Positions 1 to 10,110 are shown, counted from the first letter of the stretch. The stretch is DNA of 64,000 nt from Norana najaformis (GCA_964023275.1 OZ029925.1:11102184-11166183), one strand, 5' to 3'. Translations and numbers: made by a program. Notes: a model not told the origin generated them from the sequence alone.

Positions 1-2
1 GG

Positions 3-809
3 CAGGTGCTGAGAAGCTACGGGGTTCCGGAAGAACTGGTGGAGTTGCTGGAAGATCTGTACAGCAGGTCGCTTAGTGCAGTGAGGGTGGATGGGGAACT
101 AACAGAACGGTTTAAGAAGGAGGTGGGAGTAAGACAAGGCCGTGGACTGTCGCCGTATCTATTCAACCTGCTGCTGGAGGCAGTTATGAGCCTCGCACTG
201 AGATATACCGAGGCCGGGGTCATGATGAATGGGCGGCTCCTGAACAACCTACGCTTCGCGGATGACATAGACCTGGTCGCGGAGGAACCGGCCCATCTTC
301 AGGAGCTGACGGACAGAGTGGAAGAGAGCAGCAAAAGACTGGGCCTCAAAATCAATGCGCAAAAGACCAAAACAATGACAATTGGGAAAAGGCAGGAGAA
401 CCTGGAGGTCAAACTGGAGAGTGGGACCCTGGAACAAGTGACAGAATTCGTATATCTGGGGAGCGTTATAACGGAGGACGGACGATGTACAAGAGACATC
501 ACACGCAGGATTGGCTTGGCGTGCGCGATGTTCGGCAGACTAAGCAAGATACGGAGAAGCAAAGAGATATCAATAAGAACTAAGAAAAAGCTATACGAAT
601 CATTCGTCATCCCAGTGTTGCTGTACGGAGCAGAATGCTGGTGCCTGCGCAGGGAGGACGAGAGGAGACTGCTGGTGGCAGAAATGGCCTGGCTGAGGAG
701 AATGCTGGGCAAAAGCAGGAGAGACAGGATCTGAAACGAGGTAATACGCAGGGAGCTCGGGCTGACGGATACAGTAGTGGACAGGGTCAGGAAAAAAAGG
801 CTCTCATAG
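3..809 (+). pseudogene. RTE-type LINE reverse transcriptase, 5' part of an interrupted copy
   Basis: The reading frame is open from the window edge and encodes a reverse transcriptase palm and C-terminal region: a GVRQG motif, the catalytic box RFADDIDLV (FADD form), a VYLGSVI block and a VLLYGAECW block, all in the order seen in RTE-clade LINEs. The usual '[10 protein letters not shown]' is changed to a form with R-G in place of the C-I pair. The frame is broken by TGA at 732-734 (likely a CGA to TGA change) and again by TAG at 807-809, where a TGG would give the family's LSWFGHV motif. The frame then stops at a transposon insertion and resumes at about 3160. The 5' end lies outside the window. 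A dead copy; confident on family, less so on clade. Confidence 0.85.
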
Positions 810-811
810 CT

Positions 812-920
812 CACTGGTCAACATAGAAATCGTTACTGACTGGAAAAGGCCCTAATGTGTAGCATCTTGGTGTGCTGAACACGAATATAACCATAAAAAA
901 TTTTTATTGGCTCTCGTTTT
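812..920 (+). repeat. 5' terminal inverted repeat of the element
   Basis: Imperfect inverted partner of 3042-3159. Three blocks match (12, 15 and about 14 bp). They are separated by diverged spacers of 50 versus 59 bp and 18 versus 18 bp, so the two arms have decayed by substitution and small indels. Confidence 0.75.
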
Positions 921-1111
921 GAAAATATTTCATATAGTTCATTTTTTATGTTTCACCATGTAAATTTATGCAGTAGGACTGCGACAATATCCTAAATAAG
1001 TCTAGAATGATGTAATATTCCACCTCATTGCATAATCCCATCATGGACACATCATGCACAGTTGATTACGTCATTTTCTGATGCAATGTAAAACTACAGC
1101 CAGTCGGCTGC

Positions 1112-1146
1112 TGACGTAAGATGACGTCAGCAGTGTACTATATAAA
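1112..1146 (+). promoter_or_regulatory. Core promoter of the element ORF: CRE-like sites and TATA box
   Basis: A half-site TGACGTAA (1112-1119) is followed by the palindromic CRE TGACGTCA (1122-1129) and a TATATAAA box (1139-1146). The ATG of the 564-codon ORF is 116 bp past the TATA box, so a start site about 30 bp downstream of TATA would give a short leader of around 90 bases. Transcription is inferred from the sequence only. Confidence 0.55.
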
Positions 1147-1261
1147 GCGAGTCGGAACGGTTGAGCATTTACAATATTACAGACTTTGTGCGAGACAGTT
1201 TAAGTTACTGTTTTATAAAACTATTATTACTTTATCCATTTAGATACAATACAGAACAGTA

Positions 1262-2956
1262 ATGCCTCGGAAGTGCGTAAATACTGTGGACAACTTTTGT
1301 TACATTTGTGGGGAAGTGACATTTGCCAACCAGAAGAAAAGTATCACTTATCAAGTCAAGAAGGCATATCATGCTTACTTCGAATGCAAGGATGGTGACC
1401 AAGACAAGCCATGGGCCCCGCATTTATGCTGTGCTACATGTACAACACAGCTTTCACAGTGGTTGAATGGCAAAAGACCATCAATGCCGTTTGCAGTTCC
1501 CATGGTGTGGAGAGAGCAAAGCAACCACGTAGATGACTGTTACTTCTGCTTGGTTCCTCCTCTTTCCGGTGGAATAACGAAGCAAAAGAAGTCGACAATA
1601 GTCTACCCAAACATTCCGTCAGCATTGAGACCAGTTCCACATGGTGATGGACTTCCTATTCCAGAACCTCCAGCAGAATATATTTTCCTTGATTCATCTG
1701 ATGAGGACAAGGGTGAGCCGACATGTTCTTCTCCTGGTCCGTCAGCGTGCAGTGATCCCGATTTTCACTGTGGTGCATCATCAACCCCACACAGAATAAC
1801 ACAGGAAGAACTAAATGACCCTGTTCGTGATTTGGACTTATCCAAAAACAAGGCAGAATTGCTAGGATCAAGACTCCAACAATGGAATCTTCTAGAAGAT
1901 GTCACAATTACTTCATATAGAAAGCGCCATCAGCAGTTGGAACCTTTCTTTATGAAGGAAGGTAATCTGGTATTCTGTTCCAATATTGACGACCTCATGA
2001 ATGCCTTACAGATCACTCATGACCCACAAGAATGGAGACTCTTTGTAGACTCTTCAACACTGAGTCTTAAGGCTGTGCTTTTGCACAATGGAAACCGTCT
2101 TCCATCTATTCTATTAGCGCATGCTGTCCACATGAAAGAGACATACGATAACCTAAAACAGCTACTGCATTCCATTGACTATAACAGGTACAAATGGCAC
2201 CTGTGTGGTGATTTGAAGGTAGTTGCCATTTTAATGGGACTGCAGCAAGGATATACAAAACATATGTGTTTCTTGTGTGAGTGGGATAGCCGAGCAAGAG
2301 AGTTGCACTACGTGCGGAAGGAATGGACTCCCAGACAAAACATGGCAGTTGGACAGAAGAATATCCAGCACCCAGCTCTGGTCGAGGCTCACAAAATCCT
2401 ACTACCACTCCTTCACATCAAACTAGGTTTGGTGAAGAACTTCGTGAAAGCCACGGACCGCACTTCGCCAGCTTTCCGATACCTGCATGAAAAATTCCCT
2501 CGACTCAGCGAAGCAAAGATTAAAGAGGGAGTTTTTGTGGGTCCTCAGATTAGAGAACTCTTCAAAGATGACCGCTTCAACAACTTGCTGGAGGGTGATG
2601 CGAAACAAGCATGGAATGCTTTTCGTCTAGTGTCTACAGACTTTCTGGGGAATGTTAGGGCAGAAAACTACAAGGAACTAGTAGAAGACATGCTCAAGCA
2701 GTACCAGAAATTTCGCTGCAATATGTCTCTGAAGATGCATTTCCTTCATTCCCATCTGGATTTCTTCCCTGACAACTGTGGTATGGTTAGTGACGAACAT
2801 GGCGAACGTTTTCATCAAGATATCGCAACAATGGAGCAAAGGTACCAGAGAAAATGGTCCACTACAATGTTGGCTGACTACTGCTGGACACTCCGCAGAG
2901 ATGCTCCCGAACAGCTGTACAAGAGACAGGCAAAAAATCTAAGAACTAGTCTATGA
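1262..2956 (+). CDS. Uncharacterised 564-aa zinc-binding, transposase-like protein
   Basis: A single uninterrupted ORF with no introns. The N-terminus has cysteine pairs C13-x2-C16, C56/C57-x2-C60 and C93-x2-C96, consistent with zinc binding. Residues 140-180 are an acidic and serine-rich linker. The C-terminal two thirds are conserved in an unnamed multi-copy animal family as I remember it. Candidate acidic residues for an RNase H-like fold are D263 (FVDSS), D317 (CGDLK, followed by C336-x2-C339) and E512 or E515 (DEHGERFHQ). That D-D-E reading is inference. The flanking inverted repeats and the dedicated promoter make a transposase the simplest role. It is intact although its host retroelement is dead, so insertion looks younger than the RTE copy. 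It could instead be a captured host gene. Confidence 0.7.
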   Translation: MPRKCVNTVDNFCYICGEVTFANQKKSITYQVKKAYHAYFECKDGDQDKPWAPHLCCATCTTQLSQWLNGKRPSMPFAVPMVWREQSNHVDDCYFCLVPPLSGGITKQKKSTIVYPNIPSALRPVPHGDGLPIPEPPAEYIFLDSSDEDKGEPTCSSPGPSACSDPDFHCGASSTPHRITQEELNDPVRDLDLSKNKAELLGSRLQQWNLLEDVTITSYRKRHQQLEPFFMKEGNLVFCSNIDDLMNALQITHDPQEWRLFVDSSTLSLKAVLLHNGNRLPSILLAHAVHMKETYDNLKQLLHSIDYNRYKWHLCGDLKVVAILMGLQQGYTKHMCFLCEWDSRARELHYVRKEWTPRQNMAVGQKNIQHPALVEAHKILLPLLHIKLGLVKNFVKATDRTSPAFRYLHEKFPRLSEAKIKEGVFVGPQIRELFKDDRFNNLLEGDAKQAWNAFRLVSTDFLGNVRAENYKELVEDMLKQYQKFRCNMSLKMHFLHSHLDFFPDNCGMVSDEHGERFHQDIATMEQRYQRKWSTTMLADYCWTLRRDAPEQLYKRQAKNLRTSL

Positions 2957-3041
2957 CCTGGTTTTTAAAAATATTAACTGTAAGTGTATCACTATTGGCA
3001 TGCATTGTGCGATATAAAATTACTTCATTTCAGATTACAAA

Positions 3042-3159
3042 AAAACTAGAGCCAATTCGGCATTTTCACTGTCATATTCGTGTTCAGCATAACAAATTGA
3101 TAAGAACTGACTAATTTCATTTCAGTAACATGACTTTTGTAAAAATTTGTTGTCCAGTG
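3042..3159 (-). repeat. 3' terminal inverted repeat of the element
   Basis: Inverted partner of 812-920; see the element entry for the matching blocks. It ends in CCAGTG, directly followed by TATAG and the resumed RTE frame. Confidence 0.75.
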
Positions 3160-3420
3160 TATAGTTTGGGCATGTATCAAGAATGGACGACAGGAGACTT
3201 CTGGCTAAGGCGATGTATGGTTATGTAGAAGGTACAAGAAGCCTTGGAAGACAACCAAAAACTTGGATGGATAACATAAGGGAGGATCTGAAGGCGTGGA
3301 ACATGGATATGAGAGAAGCGGTGGACAAAACCAGAGACAGAAGTGCCTGGAGACGACAAGTTGAGGCCTCATCGTTGGCCTGACGGAGGAGAATAAAAGA
3401 AGAAGAAGTAATGATTTATA
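3160..3420 (+). pseudogene. RTE-type LINE reverse transcriptase, 3' part of the interrupted copy
   Basis: From 3165 the sequence encodes FGHVSRMDD and then a GRQPKTWMDNI block and the C-terminal tryptophan-rich helix, ending in TGA at 3381-3383. A GAAGAAGAAG tail follows at about 3397-3410. It is the exact continuation of the ORF lost at 809, so these 3' codons are not a separate small gene. Confidence 0.8.
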
Positions 3421-3465
3421 TATTTACTTGTATTCACAGTAATTATTTATGTATTTATTTTTCAG

Positions 3466-6400
3466 TCACTAAATGGACAAAGCATAATGAGCAGTTCTGG
3501 CAAGCTGTTCATCGAATATTCACTGCGTCAAGCAGTTACTGTAACGCATAATAATGAATACTGCAGGGATTTCACGAATCTCAATATCCCTTGGAACAGT
3601 TCTACAGTTTGTGACAACCCAGATTCAGGTAATAATGATTGCTTCCTATCTTTCATGCTACATTCCACTGGAATCGTTTTGACTTAGTATTTTTGGCTGT
3701 AGTTCATTTGAGTCATTTCTGGTAAAGTTCTGATTCTTTTAGCATATTTCAAAATTATGAGACTGACTTTCTGGATAAATACTGGTAGATGAAATGTTAT
3801 TGACTTTGTTTACTTAGCCTTGGTATGTCAGAGCAGGTGCCTTGCTTCCTGATTCTCCCTTAGACAATGCACAGTACACATTTTATTGCTGAACTCACTG
3901 GAACATATATCTTGAACTGTCATTGTATCCTGGCTGGGATTTCAACCCTGACCTCTTGGTTGGCAAAACATGAACTAACCACTACTGTATCAAACTTAAT
4001 GGTGTAATAATTAGCAGTTACTTTATCTTACTTTTAAAATTTGTTTACTGTGTTTTTTAGGGTGTCCAGTAAGAAAACGGGGGTTGTTGCCTGATCCTGT
4101 CATTGGGTATGATGACAGCTCTGCACCACTATCACGTCACTTGTGTTAGTCATGTTTTATTGATTTATTTATTAATTATTTCTTTTTACATTGCTGATAA
4201 TTGAGTAATTGTGTGTTGATTTTTGTGCAGTTCTTGGCTGAATTGTTGAACAGTCATATTGTTGAACGATTAGCTTATTGAATAATTATTGATTGAATTC
4301 TTAAGCGATTATAAATTGGTTGAATTACTGAATGATTATAGGTTCCATTACTAATTGATGTATGGAGTGAAATTGGAATTATTAGGAACTAGTTGACTGA
4401 ACTTGAATTATTGAGGAATTGCAAGTGATAATTGATAGAATTACTTTTGATTGATTGACTGATTGAATGAAGTTTTTTGTTTGCATTTTAGATTAACATG
4501 CTTTACTTAACTCTGGTATTTCCTTGTTTTTCAGTTAGAAGTGAAAAGTTGCTATACACAAACCCCTTCTATGCCGCTGTGGGACATCTGTCAAGTTCAG
4601 CGGTTGTCACTTTGGCTGATTCTTGGAGTGAACGCAACCCAATCAGCCCTGCAATAAATCAGGACAAAGGGGTAAGAACCTTAGATTCCGTCCATGTTTC
4701 CCTTTCAGAGAAATGGTAAGAGCCTCAGATTCCATCCATGTTTCACTTTCAGAGAAATGGTAAAACACCAGATTCCATCCATGTTTCCCTTTCAGAGCAA
4801 TAGTAGGAACCTCAGATTCCATCCGTGTTTCCCTTTCAGAGAAATGGTAAGAACCTCAGATTCCATCCGTTTCCCTTTCAGAGCAATGGTGCTTTAATAA
4901 CATGTTACTCTGTTCATTAGTATCTGCTGTTTCCAGATGTTGGCTAGATGTTATAGAAGAGCTTAAAAAAGATTTGGGGTTATAAAAATCTGAGCTGGTC
5001 AAGGTTTAAAAACTGTATTAAAAGTTGACAATTATGTAGACTCAACAATTTATTGTGGCTATAATTTTGTCGGAAACGTCGGGTGCTACGCAGAGCTCTG
5101 ACACAGTTCTTTACAATCTGGACCAGATGCGTCACATTGTTTTTCTCGACCTGGACAATGATCCGAAGTTCTTCGAAATGCTGCCGGCCATTCTGCCAGA
5201 AACTTTTATGCTAGGTTTCTTCGGTGGAACAAATAATTGGAAGGAGCCAGTAAAGTATGACATTCAGTTTGCTATTATAATAGTTTATTGCTGGTTGAAA
5301 ATAACTCTGCATTGCCAGTATTCAAGCATTTTCATTTTATTGTGCTACAATCCTTTTAAGGCTTTTAGAAATGAACATATGCATGTATATATAAAAAAAC
5401 TTAATATAGCACCTTTCTAGCACCCCTAAAACACTGCAGCATACACAGTGCCTATGAATTTCAGGTACATACAAACAAAGATCTACTGAAGTAATGTGAT
5501 GTAGAATAGTACTGATACTGGTCCTTTGTGCCAGTAGTTCTGTGAATGGCATCAGAGTGGTTTTTGAGGCTCTTCCTCATTGTTATCAATATCTGCTTAC
5601 CAATTATGTTTACCTATAATAATTACTAATCTAATGTGCATCATGTCAAAGTAGTCATTTGCGTTCTGCATAACTGCCATGAATACAGTGCACACAGACA
5701 CCCGTCACAAGGCTCTGCTGATAAGTTTACCTGCATACACATTGCACCTGGAAGCAGACTGCATTCCTGCATTGTGGAGTTTGGATGTAGCTCAGGCTGA
5801 GGAGTCAACAATCAAGAAAAGGGTGCATTTTGAGTGGACTGATGAATGCCAGAGTGTTTTACACTCTTAAGGGATGTCTTATTAAAGCCGATGTTTTTGT
5901 ATTTGCTCAACAAAAATAGACACTTCACTTTCTTTGTCTTTTAACAGTTGTCCTGTTTACCAAGAGATCAGACAGAACGGGCAGGTGTACATCAATAAGC
6001 GTAGCGGAAGGAAAAAAAACGCTAGCGATTTTGCCATCTGTATTATGGTATGTTTCCATATGTTTATCTGTTACATATTGTACTGCAGTTCATACGTATT
6101 ACAATGGGCTACAGCAAACAGGTAATGTTCACTGTGAGTTATACCTGCTATATAAGATTAGTCTTCTGTGTACGAAAAAAAAACATTACAAGAAGATGCA
6201 GTTTCATGAGACAGGGCCCTGTCTAATTCGAAACCATTTAATATGGAATATCCCAAGGTATCCTTGGTCATCTGCTATTTTTAGAAATATTTGAATAATC
6301 AAATTCATCCAATCTATTTAACTTTATTTTATGCACTGACGATACAAATTACTTTTTACCTAACAAATCAAATGGATGTGCGTTTAGTTTGTAACCAATG

Positions 6401-7354
6401 AACTGTTGCCATCTGCATTGTTATTAGGTGGCCCTAATTAAGGGGGATCGTTGCTCCTTCTGGGTCATTTGTACTCCACTAACCTGTTTACTTCATGCTA
6501 AACTTGTATCCTTATCAGTTTTTTTGGATAAAAAAGCAAAGACGAATGAAAAAATTAATGAGTATCAGCTCCTTAAAAACCTCAGAAGGCAGCCTGGGGT
6601 TAGCAACTTTGTACTGAGATCACCTTGCATCATATGAAATTAAATTCATTGCTAAACGTTGCAAGTTTCATAAATGTTATTATTATGATCTGATTACCAA
6701 TAATGTTTACCTATAATAATGACTAATCGAATGTATCAATGGTCATTCCGTTCAGCATAACTGCCACGAATATAATGCACTCAGAAGCAGCTTGTGATTG
6801 TTTTCAGCGGGCACGCTTGGCTGAACGGCTTCCCAAGTACGTCCTATTCACAATAGCGTCAGCCGACCATGATTTTTTAGACGCCGAAAAGCAGTTTCTG
6901 GGTGTTCAGCGAAAAGTCGTTCTGACCTCACCTCAAAGTTGCGACAAGGAACGGCTCTACATGCTTTTGAAGTACATGGCTGACAGTCATGTCAAGTGTT
7001 GCAACCTTATTTTGGTCATATTTTTTGTTGTTGCAGACCTGGTCTCTTATTATTATGTCAGTTCTTGCCAAGTAATGCATTCCGATACATTTGCAGGACC
7101 TCCAAAACATCCGATACTGAAGCCATGTCTTTTTCCAAAAATTTAGCATCGATTATTATTTACAGGATGAGTGTGTAAAAAAACTAGTCAGAATTTGTAT
7201 GTTTTATTTTACTTTGCTTTTTCCTGTTAGAACAAAAGATTTGCCTGTGTAGAAGGTGCAAAATACATGGCACCCAAAGATGGCATTCACTAGATCTAAG
7301 CCAACTGAACATTTTCAAACCAGAACCATGCCTCAGAGGACTTGACGTAGGCAG
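3466..7354 (+). CDS. ZNF451-like protein, 3' exons with PIN-like domain
   Basis: Candidate exons with matching phases are 3466-3628, 4535-4671, 5094-5254 (or from 5040), 5948-6047 and 6808-6990. A last exon probably starts at 7231. An optional exon 4061-4135 also fits the phase. The three central exons spell a conserved block: FLDLDN, GFFGGTNNWKEP, KKNASDFAICIM, then FTIASADHDFLDAEKQF. That order matches the C-terminal PIN-like domain of ZNF451 as I recall it, including the DFAICMH and LSGDQGFLELE equivalents. The final exon is unsure: one frame stops at 7288-7290, another (CLCRRC) runs to a donor at 7354. Upstream exons are outside the window or removed by the 1-3420 transposon block. Whether the gene still works is unknown. 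Confidence 0.6.
3815..3990 (-). repeat. tRNA-derived SINE remnant
   Basis: Read on the minus strand, TAGTGGTTAG (3984-3975) is a good Pol III A box. About 26 bp later GGGTTGAAATCCC (3948-3936) is a B box, with the CCAAGAGGTC stretch between them typical of tRNA heads in SINEs. The body should extend toward lower coordinates; its end is not visible to me. Confidence 0.55.
4672..4889 (+). repeat. Intronic 44-bp tandem repeat, five copies, each with splice-site motifs
   Basis: Five units of about 44 bp, each containing GATTCCATCC, a pyrimidine tract TTTCCCTTTCAG and then AGAAATGGTAAG or a close variant. The first unit begins exactly at the donor of exon 4535-4671. Every unit therefore carries a polypyrimidine-AG acceptor and, 7 bp later, a GTAAG-like donor. 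Confidence 0.8.
5094..5254 (+). CDS. Exon encoding the first half of the PIN-like domain
   Basis: Encodes SSDTVLYNLDQMRHIVFLD onward. The acidic pair in FLDLDN is the expected start of a PIN-type fold. The donor is AA|GTATGA after residue 53. The two leftover bases join T at 5948 to give N, reproducing the NWKxPxNC pattern of ZNF451. The acceptor is either CAG at 5091-5093 or TAG at 5037-5039; both keep the frame and neither has a strong pyrimidine tract. Confidence 0.6.
5591..5698 (+). repeat. Direct repeat copy 1 (partner 6687-6786)
   Basis: Shares TACCAAT(A)ATGTTTACC, CTATAATAATxACTAATC and CATAACTGCCAxGAATA blocks in the same order with 6687-6786. Both lie in introns of the ZNF451-like gene, about 1.1 kb apart. 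Confidence 0.7.
6687..6786 (+). repeat. Direct repeat copy 2 (partner 5591-5698)
   Basis: See the partner. This copy ends about 20 bp before the acceptor of the exon at 6808. Confidence 0.7.
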
Positions 7355-7437
7355 GTAAGAAATCTCCCACAGTCTTACCTTAAACTTTGTTCTTTGTGTT
7401 ATGGCAACAACCCAATGTATTTCTGGAAAATTCCATC

Positions 7438-7762
7438 AGTGTCACAACTTGTGACACGCTTTGTACTAAATGTCTAACATTTTCAAAAAAGCTTCTTTTC
7501 TATTTGGTTTTGTGTCACTCACTGAAATTTTACACGATACAGCTACTTCGAATTCCTGAATCCGAAATGAAAGCAGTCATGGAAACCTGTTGGTTGGGTT
7601 CAGCAAGTGACATGCTTTGTAGTAATGTTTATGCCCAACATTTGCCTGACATTTGCAAAAAGCTTCTTTTCTGTTTGATTTTCTGTCACTTACTGAAATC
7701 TTACAGCCTACTCTGAATTCCTGAGGCCAACATGAAAGCAGTCATGGAAACCTGCTCCCTTG
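7438..7762 (+). repeat. Two tandem copies of a ~160-bp unit
   Basis: Each copy contains GTGACA-GCTTTGTA, AAAAAGCTTCTTTTCT, TCTGTCAC-like, GAATTCCTGA and GAAAGCAGTCATGGAAACCTG. The copies start near 7438 and 7598 and are clearly related but diverged. No protein homology is seen. Confidence 0.7.
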
Positions 7763-7901
7763 GTGTATTACTCAATGAAGAATGTCACAAGATCACATAA
7801 CGTCAAAAGAGCCCATTAACATTCATGAAAGCACTAACTCCACTTGAATACCATCTACTTCAAAAAAGAACTTGCAGTATATTGGCTGAATTTACTTTGA
7901 A

Positions 7902-10110
7902 GATCTACAAAGAAAATGTTGTGATCCTTTTTCAAGACATACTAAGGCTGTTCGAAGTAAACTGACTTCCACTGACACAGAAACAGCTGAAAGTTTAAGT
8001 GCAGTTTACAGCTGCGAAATTTTACTAGGTCGGAACCTCTGCTCACACTGCTTATCACAAGCTAAAGTCAAGCATGAAATGCTGGTTGCAGAAGAACCCA
8101 ATTCCTCACCAAGTCATAACAGTGATGATCCAGATTTTGCTGTTGATGCAATGGAATGTGCCAACCAAAGCTTAGAACAAATAGCCTGTTCACCTTTTAA
8201 GCTTGCCCAAGTACCCAGGGAATGCTGCATCTCATATGCCAAAAGCTAACTTCAAATGGCAAGCACTACACTTCAGCATAAAGTACCTGCAGCATTAGAA
8301 GTACCACCATCTGCTTTGTCATTAGAGCCTATTAGTATGCCCAAATGCTCATACTGAGTAGATATTGAGTCACTGGTACGAGATTTGAAAGCAAAGTGTA
8401 TCCAGTAAAGCTGAAATCACACAAATGTTGACTGTTGCACCAAGAAGTTGGACAATTGAACGAATATGCAAAGAATTTGGTGTTTCTGAGTACCTTGTCA
8501 GAAAGACACATTCCATCCATGATGCAGAAGGAATTCTTGCAAAGCCTTGTCATAAACAGGGTAATCGATTGCCATCTGATGTACAGAAATCGGTCATTGA
8601 ATTTTATGAAAATGATGAGGTCAGCAGAATTTGTCCTGGAAAGAAGACTGTGCTTCAGTCAAATTATCTGGTCAGAAACAGCAAATGCAGAAACGCTTAC
8701 TCCTTTGCAATCAGAATGAACTTTATCAACGATTTATTATCAAGACAGGCATGAAAATTGGGATATCAAAGTTCTGTGAACTGCGTCCTAAGCTGCATAA
8801 CAGTTGGCGCTTCTGGAACACACTCTGTTTGTGTGAGCACCATTCACCAAAATTTCAAGCTAATGCTAGCAGCTCTCAACAAGAGTCTTGACTACCATGA
8901 GTGTGTGATGAAACATCAAAACAATGCATGATTCATTGCTATGACAGCTGTCCTATAACTCAGCATTTGTGCGAATTTTTGTTGAGACACTAACCGAAAA
9001 AGACTACGATCCTGATGATAAAATAACTTCCAAACAATGGATGACAACAGATAGGACTACTCTGATTGCACAGCAAAATTCCATAGAAGATTTCATTGAC
9101 AATCTTTTGGAAATGGCAGACAATCTGACTACCCATCATTACATAACAAAACACTAGAGTGCCTATCTATCAACTATGAAGAAAAATTCTTGACTTTGCA
9201 GAGAATTATTCTTTTATTGTGCAAGATGCTGCTCAGGGATTTCACTGGGATAACATCCAAGTTACTTTGCACTCATTTTCTGTTTATACACTGACAATAC
9301 TTTTGGTGAACTGCAAACAATGAGCTTGTGGGTTATTAGTGGCCACATGAAACACGATACTATTACAGTTCATTCATTCCAAACTATTGTCTTGAAATAC
9401 TTGAAAGAAGCTATTCCAAAACTCAACAAGGTTATCTACTTCAGTGATGGAGCTGTGTCCCAGCACAAAAACCTCAAAAACTTTGCCAACGTGCTTCACC
9501 ATACCAATGATTTTGGACTGAATGCTGAATGGAACTTTTTCGGTACAAGTCATTGGAAGAACACGTGTGATGGGATAGGGGCACTGTAAAACGCTTAGGG
9601 GCCAGGGCGAGTCGTCAAAGGATGCTTGGTGATTACACAGCGACTCCCCAAGAGTTGTTCGACTGGTGTAGGGAGAATATCAAAGGAATAACTTTCTTCT
9701 TTGTTCCTTCAGCTACAGAATTGGAAGAGTCAACAGTAATGTCTAAACGCTTTGCACAATACAAACCCATTCCCGGAACTATCGAAAACCACCAGTTTGT
9801 GCCTTTATCTCAGTGTCGGCTAAAGCCGGCCAGAGTATCTGGAGATTCACTCTACTAATATGAACTCTGCTGCATATTCACATCTACAGTCACTGCACCA
9901 GTCTTGAAACCGGGTCAATATGCTGCATGCATGAGCAAAGATGGTATTTCAGAACAATCATACAGTATGAAGAAGAGCATGATGATTCTGAAATCAAGTT
10001 TATGCACCCAAGTGGGCCTTGCCAAAAGTAAAAAGGCTATGATTTGTCACACAGAGAGTGAACTATATGCAGATAACAGAAATGTAAAAAATTTGCAATA
10101 CTTATTGTAG
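7902..10110 (+). pseudogene. Frameshifted copy of a second high-copy uncharacterised animal gene family
   Basis: Conserved blocks follow one another across frameshifts and stops. An open stretch 7902-8247 has KCCDPF and LCSHC cysteine motifs. At 8425-8640 there is an SWTIERICKEFGVSEY helix-turn-helix-like part and DEVSRICPGKK. At 8640-8890 there is a KIGISKFCELRPK block. At 9320-9589 there are YFSDGAVSQHKN and AEWNFFGTSHWK, and at 9590-9858 LFDWCRENIKGITFFF. At 9907 PGQYAAC starts a C-terminal fragment. I recognise the SDGAxxQxKN...AEWxFFxTSH order as an unnamed family often annotated as hypothetical in arthropods and cnidarians. Role unknown, possibly a transposon protein. At least four breaks make this copy non-functional. 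Confidence 0.65.

Larger units (their letters stand above)
812..3159 (+). mobile_element. DNA transposon-like element with long terminal inverted repeats, inserted in the RTE copy
   Basis: The two ends are inverted copies. CACTGGTCAACA at 812-823 pairs with TGTTGTCCAGTG at 3148-3159 (11 of 12). GCTGAACACGAATAT at 874-888 pairs exactly with the complement at 3074-3088. TTGGCTCT-GTTTT at 907-920 pairs with the complement at 3042-3055. The flanks share ATAG (806-809 and 3161-3164, or CATAG/TATAG with one mismatch), a candidate target-site duplication of 4-5 bp. Removing the element restores the RTE frame except for one stop codon, which fixes the boundaries to within a few bases. One intact ORF lies inside. 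I cannot assign it to a named transposon superfamily. Confidence 0.8.

Noticed and set aside
299..814. 171-codon minus-strand frame
   Set aside because: Shadow of the RTE frame on the plus strand.
3177..3383. Small stand-alone gene
   Set aside because: It is the C-terminal continuation of the interrupted RTE frame.
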